The notes under the pieces were generated by a model. That model had not been told where the DNA came from. It made no database searches and saw nothing but the letters and a program-made list of their open reading frames with translations. A stretch of 64,000 nt of DNA, taken from Rhizobium sp. BK376 (lineage in GTDB: Bacteria > Pseudomonadota > Alphaproteobacteria > Rhizobiales > Rhizobiaceae). Shown here piece after piece: positions 9,164 through 18,005 of the stretch (position 1 is the first letter of the stretch; the number at the start of each line of letters is the position of its first letter). The translations under genes and the position numbers were made by a program. The DNA lies in NCBI RefSeq assembly GCF_004341625.1, contig NZ_SLZG01000009.1:149187-213186 (forward strand), written 5' to 3'.

Positions 9164-10171
9164 ATGACGCAGCCAGAGGCATCGATCATGCTCGACTTCC
9201 GTCCGCTATATTCAACACCGCAGCCTGACGCGGTTGCGGAGTTTATTGAGAAAAACTACGCGATCGAAGGGCCAATTTCCTGCCGAATGCTCCAGCGTGG
9301 CCTGAATGACGTTTATCTCGTAGTAGGGAAAAATGCGGAGCGCTACGTATTTCGACTTTCGCAGCATAGGGCACGCGGTCCCGCTGATGTGAAAAGCGAG
9401 ACGGCATTCCTGACACACCTTTCCCAATCGCGCGTCCCGGTCGCTGCTCCCATTCCAACGCTGGATCGTGCGTTCTCCCTACAGGCGCAGGCACCGGAAG
9501 GTTTGCGCTCCGGAGTGCTCTTTCAGGCACTCGACGGTCGCGAACCTCACGCGAGCGACCTTGGCGATGCCAGAGCCAATGGGAAAACCCTCGCAATGCT
9601 GCACAATGCAGCGGAGGTATTCCCTCACGATGGAGCGCTTTATCGACTTGACCTTGAGTACCTGCTGTGGCGACCCCTCGCACGAATAGGAGAGAGCGGC
9701 ATTGTTGAGGACGCGGAGGTGTATGCCGATCTCGAGCGTATAGCTGGAGATACGGGGAAAGCGATTGAAGCTTTCGGCAATCTGACATGGACCTACTGTC
9801 ACGGGGACTGCCATGGTTTCAATTCGCGCATCAACGAGGTTGGTGAAGCAGTATTCTTCGACTTTGACGACAGCGGCCCAGGTTACCTTGCTTATGACTT
9901 GTCGGTTTTTCTATGGGCGAATGTATCTTTTGGCAGGAACTCGACACGCAGATGGGGTGCGTTCATCGAAGGATATCGAGCCGTCCGACCCATAACTGCG
10001 GCCGATTTCGAAGCCGCTCTGCACTTCGTAATTGTCCGCCATTTTTGGCTTATGGGAGAGTACGCAGCGCGCGCCAACGAGTGGGGAAGCAACACCGTCG
10101 GTTGGATTGCGAGGGAGACCAACTTTCTTAAGATGTGGGAGACCGAGCAACTCCTCGACCGTCTGCTCTAG
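9164..10171 (+). CDS. APH/choline-kinase-like phosphotransferase
   Basis: 335-residue small-molecule kinase with the protein-kinase-like fold (APH family; homoserine kinase II/SrkA type). HGDCHGFN (213-220) carries the catalytic Asp215 and the metal-binding Asn220; FFDFDDSGPG (231-240) is the DFD metal motif. It phosphorylates a hydroxyl group of an amino acid, sugar, choline or similar compound. Codon choice looks less GC-biased than in its neighbours, so it may be a later insertion. Immediately upstream, about 9058-9081, a CCACTGT/ACAGTGG hairpin is visible. The start is 9164, or 9188 (MLDFRPLYS); neither has a strong ribosome site. A role in adding phospho-substituents to the polysaccharide is possible but unproven. 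Confidence 0.8.
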   Translation: MTQPEASIMLDFRPLYSTPQPDAVAEFIEKNYAIEGPISCRMLQRGLNDVYLVVGKNAERYVFRLSQHRARGPADVKSETAFLTHLSQSRVPVAAPIPTLDRAFSLQAQAPEGLRSGVLFQALDGREPHASDLGDARANGKTLAMLHNAAEVFPHDGALYRLDLEYLLWRPLARIGESGIVEDAEVYADLERIAGDTGKAIEAFGNLTWTYCHGDCHGFNSRINEVGEAVFFDFDDSGPGYLAYDLSVFLWANVSFGRNSTRRWGAFIEGYRAVRPITAADFEAALHFVIVRHFWLMGEYAARANEWGSNTVGWIARETNFLKMWETEQLLDRLL

Positions 10172-10247
10172 CTACCTCAGTCTCATCAGAATGCGATGAT
10201 CGCAAAGGACAAACTGCTGCCATGGTAGCCTCCGCGCTGACCTGCGA

Positions 10248-11516
10248 TCAGCTGCCGATGCACGCTATCGTCCTCACCCCAGCATTATGCCGTTCTGCCG
10301 GCAGGACCGATAATGCTGCGACAAGTCGCTTGCCATATTCGTTCACCGTGAACTCGGACGCCCTTCGTGTCGCATTGAGTGACATTGCCGCTCTGAGTTC
10401 GTCATCGGCAACAAAACGATCGATGGCCGAGGCGATCGCCTCGGGATCGCCGACAGGCACGATGAATCCCTCGATGCCGTCACGAACCACGGTACCGGTA
10501 TTTTCCGTCGTCACGACCGGCAAGCCTGAAGCAAGCGCCTCATAGACAACGGTTGCGGAACCCTCGCAGACCGACGGCAGCAGAAAGATATCCGCCCAGC
10601 GAAATTCGGCCGCCATTTCGGCGCGTGGCACAACGCCCTTGAGTTCGACCTTCGTGGAAAGTTCCTGTCTAGGCCCGTCTGCCAGATTGAGCCGCCCGAC
10701 CATACGGAAGTTTGTAGCGCCGCCGAGAATCTCTGCCGCAGCGGCGACGTAAGGCGATCCCTTCCGCAGCCCGACCTCACCAGCGGTCAGCACGCGCAGA
10801 GGGCCAGGGCGCCTTGCTTTTCGCTCCGGCGAGAATTTCGGATCGACACCATAGGGAAGGAGAACGCAACGTTCCGCCGGTCCGCCGCAGGCGATCACAT
10901 GCCGGCGGACGAATTCGGATGGACATAGGATGAGATCGGCAAGCGACCATTCCGCCCTTTCCCGGTCCGCGAAGGACCTGGCGAAAGGGTTCTGCTTCGG
11001 CAGCCCCATCCATTCCGGAAACCGCGTCATTTCTCGAGAGACGAGTTCTTCCAAGACATCTCTTGGGGCGACCATCTGCTCGACAACGGTCCACATTCCT
11101 TGCTGCTTGGCAGCCTCCATCTGTTCCAGAGCATCGCCGCTGAAAGCGTAGAGCCCTGACGCGCCATGAAAGCCGCTTTTGGCCACCAAGGTCGAAAAGC
11201 GGGAGCCGGCCCACACGGCATGAGAGGTTTCATCGGCGATATTACCGATACGCGAACGTCGGATAGCCGAAAGTGCGCCAAAGCTTGCAAAGGTGGTCGT
11301 CAATGCGTTGGGGACACCCTTCGGCGCCCGGCCGGCGAGCCGCCTGATGGCCGAAGGCAGAATTTTTGTCGGAAGGACTTTTACGATGCCCGGCCAGCCC
11401 TTGGTTGCCGTAATGTCCGTATAGAAATGCGCAAGCTGCCCATGGTTCACGAAAATCCGGGGAACAGCGTAGTGCATGCGTGCCCCCAGCTGGCTGACAA
11501 CAACTTTTCCATTCAT
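10248..11516 (-). CDS. Glycosyltransferase family 4
   Basis: 422-residue GT-B glycosyltransferase. The donor domain has LRVLTAGEVGLRKGS, LKGVVPRAEMAAEFRWADIF and CEGSATVVYEALASGLPVV with the EX7E pair. The N-terminal acceptor domain includes a segment rich in basic residues. Its start codon overlaps by 4 bases (ATGA type) the end of the upstream glycosyltransferase at 11513-12769, so the two are translationally coupled and likely act on successive sugars of one repeat unit. Sugar specificity is unknown. Confidence 0.87.
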   Translation of the reverse strand: MNGKVVVSQLGARMHYAVPRIFVNHGQLAHFYTDITATKGWPGIVKVLPTKILPSAIRRLAGRAPKGVPNALTTTFASFGALSAIRRSRIGNIADETSHAVWAGSRFSTLVAKSGFHGASGLYAFSGDALEQMEAAKQQGMWTVVEQMVAPRDVLEELVSREMTRFPEWMGLPKQNPFARSFADRERAEWSLADLILCPSEFVRRHVIACGGPAERCVLLPYGVDPKFSPERKARRPGPLRVLTAGEVGLRKGSPYVAAAAEILGGATNFRMVGRLNLADGPRQELSTKVELKGVVPRAEMAAEFRWADIFLLPSVCEGSATVVYEALASGLPVVTTENTGTVVRDGIEGFIVPVGDPEAIASAIDRFVADDELRAAMSLNATRRASEFTVNEYGKRLVAALSVLPAERHNAGVRTIACIGS

Positions 11517-12769
11517 GGAGATACCCGTTGTTCGATATGAGGCACCCGGTCACCGGAGCGGTCTAGTCGGTCGAGAAGGGCGCACCATTTGTCGATGGCC
11601 TGATCGTAGGAATAGTCGTTTGTCAGGACACGGCGGGCGATCTGACCCATCTCCAGGCGTCGCGCGGTGTCGTCTCGTAATTCGCGAATGGCAGCGGCAA
11701 GCCTTTGTCCTTCGCCAATCGCGATGTTTTTGCCGCAGCCATAGGCATCGATGACTCGGGCGACTTCGCCGTTGAGGTCACCGATGAAGATTGTCGGCCG
11801 GCCGGCGGCGAGAATTCCATAGAACTTGCTCGGAATGATGCAGTGCTCAAGCTGCGGTAGCAGGGACACCAGATGGACGTCTGCTGTACAAAGGCTCTTT
11901 GCCAGATTTTCAGCCGGCTGCAGCGGTTTGAAGATCATGTTGTCGAGGCCGAGTTTTTTCGCGGCGTCGACCACGCGTGCATGTTGATGGCCGTTGCCGA
12001 TCATGAGGAAGCGAATGTCGGGCTGATCCCTCAGCAGGGCGGCGGCATTCAAAATCGTATCGAATTCGTGCGCGCGTCCGAAGTTGCCGGAATAGCCGAT
12101 AACCAGTTTATCGTCCAAGCCCCATTCAGTTCGCAGCTCGTTGTCGGCTGCGGCGATCGGGTAGATCTCCTTTCCATCCGACCATTGGCGCAACAGGCTG
12201 ATGGGGCAACGCGGCGACAACTCGTCGCGCAGATAATCCGCCATCGTTGTTGTCGGGCAGGCAATCGCTGCCGATGTTCCGATCGACCAGTTTCTCAGGC
12301 TGCGTGCGAGCCTGCCGACGATTGGCGAGCGCTTGAACAGGCCCAGTTCGATTGCGGTTTCCGGGAACAGATCCATGACCCAGTTCACCGAGGACGCTCC
12401 ACGAAGGCGCAGTGCAACGGCTGTTGTCACCGACAGAAAGGGCGGATCAGTGCAAACTACGGCGATATCGTCGCGCGATGCATGGCGGACAAGCCAGGTG
12501 AAGGCGGAGAGATGGAAGAAGAAATAGTCAATCGCGCGCCCGAACGTTTTGAGCCTGCCGAAATGGGACGTCGTCAGCCGCACCACCTTGATGCCGGAAA
12601 TGACTTCGTTCGGGGGAAGAACGGTCTGATCCTCGTTATGGAGATGGCGACTTGCCACCGCGACGACTTCATAGCCGCGCTGGGCCAAGGCGGATGCAAT
12701 CGATGTTATCATTCGACTGGTCGCGGACTGATCGGGGGAGACGTAGCGATTGACGAAGATGACTTTCAT
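11513..12769 (-). CDS. Glycosyltransferase family 4 (WbuB-like)
   Basis: 418-residue glycosyltransferase that resembles the WbuB/fucosaminyltransferase group: an N-terminal YVSPDQSATSRMITSIA segment, NWVMDLFPETAIELGLF in the acceptor domain, and a donor domain with LVIGYSGNFGRAH and PSKFYGILAAGRPTIFIG. In WbuB-like proteins the classical EX7E motif is replaced by this last segment. It is first of a two-gene leftward unit, ending with a 4-base overlap onto the next glycosyltransferase. It is divergent from gmd across 305 bases. WbuB-like enzymes often use deoxy-amino sugars, which would be consistent with the neighbouring gmd/fcl, but this is inference. Confidence 0.87.
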   Translation of the reverse strand: MKVIFVNRYVSPDQSATSRMITSIASALAQRGYEVVAVASRHLHNEDQTVLPPNEVISGIKVVRLTTSHFGRLKTFGRAIDYFFFHLSAFTWLVRHASRDDIAVVCTDPPFLSVTTAVALRLRGASSVNWVMDLFPETAIELGLFKRSPIVGRLARSLRNWSIGTSAAIACPTTTMADYLRDELSPRCPISLLRQWSDGKEIYPIAAADNELRTEWGLDDKLVIGYSGNFGRAHEFDTILNAAALLRDQPDIRFLMIGNGHQHARVVDAAKKLGLDNMIFKPLQPAENLAKSLCTADVHLVSLLPQLEHCIIPSKFYGILAAGRPTIFIGDLNGEVARVIDAYGCGKNIAIGEGQRLAAAIRELRDDTARRLEMGQIARRVLTNDYSYDQAIDKWCALLDRLDRSGDRVPHIEQRVSP

Positions 12770-13074
12770 TCGATGATCCCTGAGATCGCCGGCGCTGGAT
12801 CGCTTGACCAGGTCTCAAATCCCATCATCGTGGCGCGTCGCGCGCTCACAAGTTGACCAAAGGCGATAATTTCCGCCAAAGAGGTGGCGCGCCCCCTACC
12901 TCATAAGAAGTGATGTTTCCCCATTCGAATAATCCGGCACACCGGTTTGGCGGGTATCGGGTGCCCGCATTCTCCCTATTGGCAAGGTGTCGATGGACGA
13001 CCGGCACCTATACTGCCTTCATCGGCAGCCATGAGTGGACGCCGGCCCTGTGGACAACATGGAGAAGCTGGCGC
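12770..13074. other. Divergent promoter region between glycosyltransferase and gmd
   Basis: About 305 bases separate the start of the leftward glycosyltransferase pair from the gmd start. The frame of gmd is open upstream to 12910, but that extension lacks family similarity. I see no further gene. Promoters for both directions must lie here. Confidence 0.5.
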
Positions 13075-14145
13075 ATGCCCGACAAAGTCGCATTGATTAT
13101 CGGCGTTACCGGACAGGATGGCGCCTACCTCAGCGAGCTTTTGCTTTCGAAAGGCTATGTGGTTCACGGCCTGAAAAGACGCTCGTCTTCCTTCAACACC
13201 GGGCGCATTGACCATCTCTATCAAGATCCACACGATGAGCCGGTCCGCTTTCGCCTTCACTTCGGCGATCTGACCGATGCCACCAATCTCTGCCGCGTCA
13301 TTCAGGACGTCCAGCCCGACGAGATCTACAATCTCGGTGCGCAAAGCCATGTGCAAGTCAGCTTCGAGACCCCTGAATATACCGCGAATACCGACGCGCT
13401 TGGAACGCTTCGTGTGCTCGAGGCGATCCGCATCCTCAAGCTCGAGAAAAAGTGCCGCTTCTACCAGGCCTCCACTTCCGAACTCTTCGGCGGCATGAGC
13501 GAGATTGCGCAGCACGAGCAGACGCCCTTTTATCCCCGAAGCCCCTATGCCGCAGCGAAGCTCTACGCCTACTGGATGGCGGTGAACTATCGCGAGTCTT
13601 ACGGCTTCCATGCATCCAACGGCATCCTGTTCAATCACGAAAGTCCGCTGCGCGGCGAAACGTTCGTGACGCGAAAGATCAGCCGTGGCGTGGCGGCAAT
13701 CGAGCGCGGACTGACGCAGAAGCTTAGGCTCGGCAACCTGAACGCCAAGCGGGATTGGGGCCACGCTCGCGATTATGTCGAGGGCATGTGGCGGATTCTG
13801 CAGCAGGACGAACCGGACGATTACGTTCTCGCCACAGGCGAGACGCACACCGTGCGCGAATTCGTGGAGCGGGCATTCCGCGTGGTCGACAAGGCCATCG
13901 AATGGGAAGGCGACGGTGTGGACGAGGTCGGCTTCGATAGGAAGACCGGCAATCGGATCATCGAGATCGATCCGCGATATTTTCGGCCGGCGGAGGTCGA
14001 CACTCTCCTCGGCGATCCGAGCAAGGCCAGACGGAAGCTCAACTGGCAGCATTCGACCTCATTCGGGGCTCTCGTCTCGGAAATGGTCGAAAGCGATCTA
14101 CGCACGATCATGCGCGAAGAGGGCAGAAATGACTTTTATGGCTAA
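13075..14145 (+). CDS. gmd: GDP-mannose 4,6-dehydratase
   Basis: Converts GDP-D-mannose to GDP-4-keto-6-deoxy-D-mannose, the first step toward GDP-L-fucose and related 6-deoxy sugars. 356 residues, close to the family length. GVTGQDG (10-16) is the NADP motif; TSE (134-136) and Tyr158-x3-Lys162 in SPYAAAKLYAYW form the active site; HGLKRRSSSFNT and LRLGNLNAKRDWGHARDY are strongly conserved Gmd segments. The ATG at 13075 follows GGAG by about 10 bases and gives the standard N-terminus MPDKVALIIG; the open frame extends 55 codons upstream without similarity. The next gene, fcl, starts inside its last codons, so the pair is coupled. Confidence 0.96.
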   Translation: MPDKVALIIGVTGQDGAYLSELLLSKGYVVHGLKRRSSSFNTGRIDHLYQDPHDEPVRFRLHFGDLTDATNLCRVIQDVQPDEIYNLGAQSHVQVSFETPEYTANTDALGTLRVLEAIRILKLEKKCRFYQASTSELFGGMSEIAQHEQTPFYPRSPYAAAKLYAYWMAVNYRESYGFHASNGILFNHESPLRGETFVTRKISRGVAAIERGLTQKLRLGNLNAKRDWGHARDYVEGMWRILQQDEPDDYVLATGETHTVREFVERAFRVVDKAIEWEGDGVDEVGFDRKTGNRIIEIDPRYFRPAEVDTLLGDPSKARRKLNWQHSTSFGALVSEMVESDLRTIMREEGRNDFYG

Positions 14146-15094
14146 GATCAACGAGAAGTTCGATTTGACCGGAAAGCGTGTCTGGGTCGCCGGTCACAAT
14201 GGTTTGGTCGGTTCGGCGATCGTTCGGCGCCTTCAAAGTGAAGATTGCGAAATCGTCACCGTTTCCCATCGTGAGCTCGATCTGACGCGTCAGGCCGATA
14301 CGGAAGAGTGGATGCGGCAGATGCGTCCGCAAGTCATCTTCGTTGCGGCGGCGCGGGTCGGCGGTATCGTTGCGAACGCGACCTATCCGGTGGATTTTCT
14401 CTACGTCAACACCATGATCGCAATGAACATCATGAAGGCGGCTGCCGATCTCGGAGCAGAGAAGCTGCTCTGGCTCGGCTCCAGTTGCGTCTATCCGAAA
14501 TTTGCGTCGCAGCCGATCGACGAGCACTCGTTGCTAACAGGGCCGCTCGAGCCGACAAACGAGGCCTATGCGATTGCGAAGATCGCAGGAATCAAGCTCG
14601 CTCAGGCCTATTCAAAGCAATATGGCGTAAGGTCTATCTCGGCGATGCCGACCAATCTTTACGGCCCGAATGACAATTTCGATCTGGAGACATCGCATGT
14701 CCTCCCGGCTTTGATCAGGAAGATCCACGAGGCAAAGATTGCTGGCACTGACGCGGTCGTATGGGGCACGGGCAACGGACTGCGTGAGTTCCTGCACGCG
14801 GACGATCTCGCCGATGCCTGCGTCTATCTGATGAAGAACTATTCCGACAGCCATCTGATCAATGTCGGTTCCGGACGGGAGATATCCATTCGCGATCTCG
14901 CCTACCTGATTGCCGATATCGTCGGCTTCAGGGGAAGGATCGTTTTCGACGTTACGAAGCCCGACGGAACTCCGAGAAAGCTTGTAAACAGCGACCGCCT
15001 GCGGGCCCTGGGCTGGACAGCCAGGACGGAATTGCGAAGCGGGATAGAACAGGTCTATCTGCATTGGCTCGATAAGGTGGCGATGCTAGCGTAG
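14129..15094 (+). CDS. fcl: GDP-L-fucose synthase (epimerase/reductase)
   Basis: Takes the Gmd product and performs 3,5-epimerisation and NADPH reduction to GDP-L-fucose. 321 residues. VWVAGHNGLVGSAIVRRL is the cofactor-binding N-terminus; WLGSSCVYPK and EPTNEAYAIAKIAG carry the catalytic Ser, Tyr and Lys; MPTNLYGPNDNF is a fucose-synthase signature. The start lies 14 bases inside gmd, with GAGGG just upstream; a second ATG at 14138 is possible. The gmd-fcl pair implies that L-fucose or a derivative is part of the polysaccharide made here. Confidence 0.95.
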   Translation: MTFMAKINEKFDLTGKRVWVAGHNGLVGSAIVRRLQSEDCEIVTVSHRELDLTRQADTEEWMRQMRPQVIFVAAARVGGIVANATYPVDFLYVNTMIAMNIMKAAADLGAEKLLWLGSSCVYPKFASQPIDEHSLLTGPLEPTNEAYAIAKIAGIKLAQAYSKQYGVRSISAMPTNLYGPNDNFDLETSHVLPALIRKIHEAKIAGTDAVVWGTGNGLREFLHADDLADACVYLMKNYSDSHLINVGSGREISIRDLAYLIADIVGFRGRIVFDVTKPDGTPRKLVNSDRLRALGWTARTELRSGIEQVYLHWLDKVAMLA

Positions 15095-15253
15095 TATCAA
15101 CGGAGTTGGACCGCGCCTCAATTACGCTTTGAAAAACTCAAAGCGCTTCAGCCTTTTGGGCGCGGGTGCGCCTCACGCTTGTGGCCTCAAACGCAAGTGA
15201 CTTTCTGCTTCTCCCGTTTAGGGAAGCAAATCAGCTCGCGGGAGGGGGCGATC

Positions 15254-17722
15254 ATGAAAGTATTGGCGTCGATCTTGGTTGCATCACTTGTCGCTCTGAC
15301 GTTGATCGGAGCGGCCGTTGCCCAGCGTGGAACCGGTGATACGGTCGCTTTCCTCGACGCGGCTTTGCGCGGCGCGTTCCAGGCGGAGGAAGCCAAGGGA
15401 CCGGCTGACTTCGGGATGCCGGTTCCAACTCCTGAACCATCCTTGCCTGAGGGGGCGGATGCCTTCAATCCTCCATTGCTCCGCGTCAGCAAATCGCCCC
15501 CGGCGGTCGCCGAGTTTTCGAGGACCGCAGACCGAGATGAGATCGTCTCGATGACGGGCATCAAGCTGGATCACTCGGCAGAGTTCGAAATCTTCTCCCA
15601 GGCTCCATCCGCCGCAAAAGGAAATGTCACCGCGGTCAATTCCCTGCGCGCTGACAAGACGGCGGCGACGGTCCTGTTGCCCGCCGCTTTGCCAGAATGG
15701 TCGATGTATCTCATGTGGCCTAACAGGAACGGCTACCGCGGCCAACCTATCGCCATCAATCGCACTGAAGCGTGGTGGCTTGGGCCGAACAAGGGAACGG
15801 CCGGCACAGTTATCTCGGTCTATGGGCGCAACCTTGCCCGCAGCAACGGGACGTCGCTATCCTATCTCTATATCAAGCCGCCCGGTGCCAGTGGCAGCTA
15901 TGTCAAACCCAGCGCGGTCAACCCTTTCAAGGTGGACTTCGCGATCCCTGACATGCCGGCTGGCAACTATGAGGTCTGGGTGCATAACACCCATGGCGGT
16001 CGCTTCGGCTGGAGCGGTCCGTTGAGGCTTGATGTTCTCGCCCGGTCTCCATGGGCGGACCAGAAAAACAATCTGCTGGATGTGAAACGTTTCGGCGCCG
16101 TGGGAGACGGGACAGCCGACGATACGGCGGCATTGCAGCGCGCCCTGGAGGCGGCAAAGAATGCCGCGCCCGCGACCATTCACTTTCCCGCGGGAACCTA
16201 CCGTATAACCTCTTTTCTGACAGCGCCCGCCAATGTCGGATGGGTCGGCGATGGCATGAATACGACGGAGATCCGTCTTGATCGCAGCATTGACCACAGC
16301 ATGATTGAGATTGCTGGCGAAAACGTTCAGTTCGAAGGGCTCGCGCTGAACGCAAATCGCAATACCGGCAAGCAGGTCCTGATGCAGGTATCTTCGGCCG
16401 AGAATCTCCGGATAGCCTCTGCCAAGCTCAATGCGTGGGGTGTCGCCGCACTCCAGGCCAACGGCGCTTCGGGTCTCTCCATCAGCGACTCTGAATTGGT
16501 GGAAAACGGGTCGTTCTATGGAAGCAGCAGGCAGGTCTTCTTATCAGGCAACAAGTTCCGGATGACGGGCTATGGGGAGTCCGTCGCGGCTCTGTGGGGA
16601 GGTCGCGATTTTTCCATGGTCGGCAACGAGCTTTCAAATGCCGATGAGAGCCGGGACGACGGCCACGGTATCGGCCGGTTCTTTGTCGGCCAGGCGCAGT
16701 TTGGCAGCATAAGCAATCTCTATTGGGGCAACAACACGTCGCTGAATGCAGCCCCGCATGATTGCGACAAGGTCGATTGTAACAAGGGCGAACAGATCTG
16801 CTTTGAAATGGTCGGCAGCAAAATCAAAAGCGATTTTGTGAAGGCAACCGCAGACACGGTGTCCTTCAAAACTCTCTCGGATTTGGGTGATGTGACGCCC
16901 GGTGGCCAGGACCTCGTCATCGTCGGGGGCAGGGGAGCCGGCCAGCATCGGCATATCGTTTCCTCCGCCGATTCAACCGTAACGCTCGATGCTCCGTGGA
17001 ATGTCATTCCCGATCGTACCAGCCGTTTTGCGCTGGCGGCAACCGCGTCGAAGGTCGCGATCTACAACAACAAATTCGACGGGCGCTCGAGCTACAGCCA
17101 ACACGATTCCGATTCCACAAGCGTTCTGCTCTATGGGAACGTCTATGACGCCGTCGTCGATAGCAACCGCATCTCCAGGATGCGGCATGGAATGATGACT
17201 ATCGCGCTGGATTCGACGCGGGGCCTTGCTCCTTACTTCCTGCAATATTCAAACAATACCGTCAGCGACAGCAACAGCGGTCTCTATGTAGGAACGACGT
17301 TCGCGGAGTCCGGCAAGCCCGGTATCTGGGGCGGTCTCGGCAATATCTATCGCAACAACCGCTTTGAAAACCTTGCTCATATAGGCGTCGAATACGAAAC
17401 CTGGACGCATGACGGCTCGGATTACAACGGCACCGTATTCGAGCGAAACAGCTTCAAGAACGTCCCTTATGGCTTCATCGAAGCCTACCAGCTGATGTGG
17501 ACCTATGATGGCCGGTTCAAGGCTGCGCCCGGCAGTCATTCGATGAAGGTGAATACCATTCTTCATAAGAACGATTTTGATCGGGGCTCTGCCACTGATG
17601 ACGGGAGTGTCGGCTTCGTCACGCTCCACCCTTCGAACAGCTGGCTGAATATCGGCTCAACATGGACGGATTTTGCCTCGGGCAATGACGGACCTGTCGC
17701 CCCCAAGGCTCTTCCCAATTGA
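15254..17722 (+). CDS. Exported right-handed beta-helix protein (pectate-lyase superfamily)
   Basis: 822-residue secreted or periplasmic protein. MKVLASILVASLVALTLIGA is a clear signal peptide with cleavage near AAVAQ. A beta-sandwich-like region (about 120-270) precedes LDVKRFGAVGDGTADDTAAL and HFPAGTYRITSF, the N-terminal signature of the pectate_lyase_3 superfamily, followed by many short beta-helix turns rich in Asn (NNKFDG, NNRFENL). It may cleave or modify the polysaccharide made by this locus, as lyases in exopolysaccharide clusters do; catalytic residues are not certain. The ATG at 15254 is set by a strong GGAGGGGG site. It starts about 160 bases after fcl. Confidence 0.85.
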   Translation: MKVLASILVASLVALTLIGAAVAQRGTGDTVAFLDAALRGAFQAEEAKGPADFGMPVPTPEPSLPEGADAFNPPLLRVSKSPPAVAEFSRTADRDEIVSMTGIKLDHSAEFEIFSQAPSAAKGNVTAVNSLRADKTAATVLLPAALPEWSMYLMWPNRNGYRGQPIAINRTEAWWLGPNKGTAGTVISVYGRNLARSNGTSLSYLYIKPPGASGSYVKPSAVNPFKVDFAIPDMPAGNYEVWVHNTHGGRFGWSGPLRLDVLARSPWADQKNNLLDVKRFGAVGDGTADDTAALQRALEAAKNAAPATIHFPAGTYRITSFLTAPANVGWVGDGMNTTEIRLDRSIDHSMIEIAGENVQFEGLALNANRNTGKQVLMQVSSAENLRIASAKLNAWGVAALQANGASGLSISDSELVENGSFYGSSRQVFLSGNKFRMTGYGESVAALWGGRDFSMVGNELSNADESRDDGHGIGRFFVGQAQFGSISNLYWGNNTSLNAAPHDCDKVDCNKGEQICFEMVGSKIKSDFVKATADTVSFKTLSDLGDVTPGGQDLVIVGGRGAGQHRHIVSSADSTVTLDAPWNVIPDRTSRFALAATASKVAIYNNKFDGRSSYSQHDSDSTSVLLYGNVYDAVVDSNRISRMRHGMMTIALDSTRGLAPYFLQYSNNTVSDSNSGLYVGTTFAESGKPGIWGGLGNIYRNNRFENLAHIGVEYETWTHDGSDYNGTVFERNSFKNVPYGFIEAYQLMWTYDGRFKAAPGSHSMKVNTILHKNDFDRGSATDDGSVGFVTLHPSNSWLNIGSTWTDFASGNDGPVAPKALPN

Positions 17723-18005
17723 TGCAGCGAAGTTTTGCAGGACTGCTAGGACGGGGCAGGGTCATCCTTAATAGTCTGTTCGGTTGAAGCTGTGCCCCTA
17801 CTACGTCAAAGGGCTAAATTGTCGTCCAATCCGAATACCACATAATACGCGTCGTGATTGGTGAGGGCGGCAATCTCGGCACATTGCCGAGGATTTCGGC
17901 ATGGAGTTCCCGCCATAGACAGACTTAACCCCGGCGACGCATACCCACGATGCGAGCGTTCGTTGTCGGACAAGAATCCTGCAACAAAATCAAGGATCTG
18001 GTTCC

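Noticed and set aside
13775..14128. Upstream extension of the fucose synthase frame inside gmd
   Set aside because: It is the shadow of gmd in another frame; the Rossmann N-terminus starts at 14129 or 14138.
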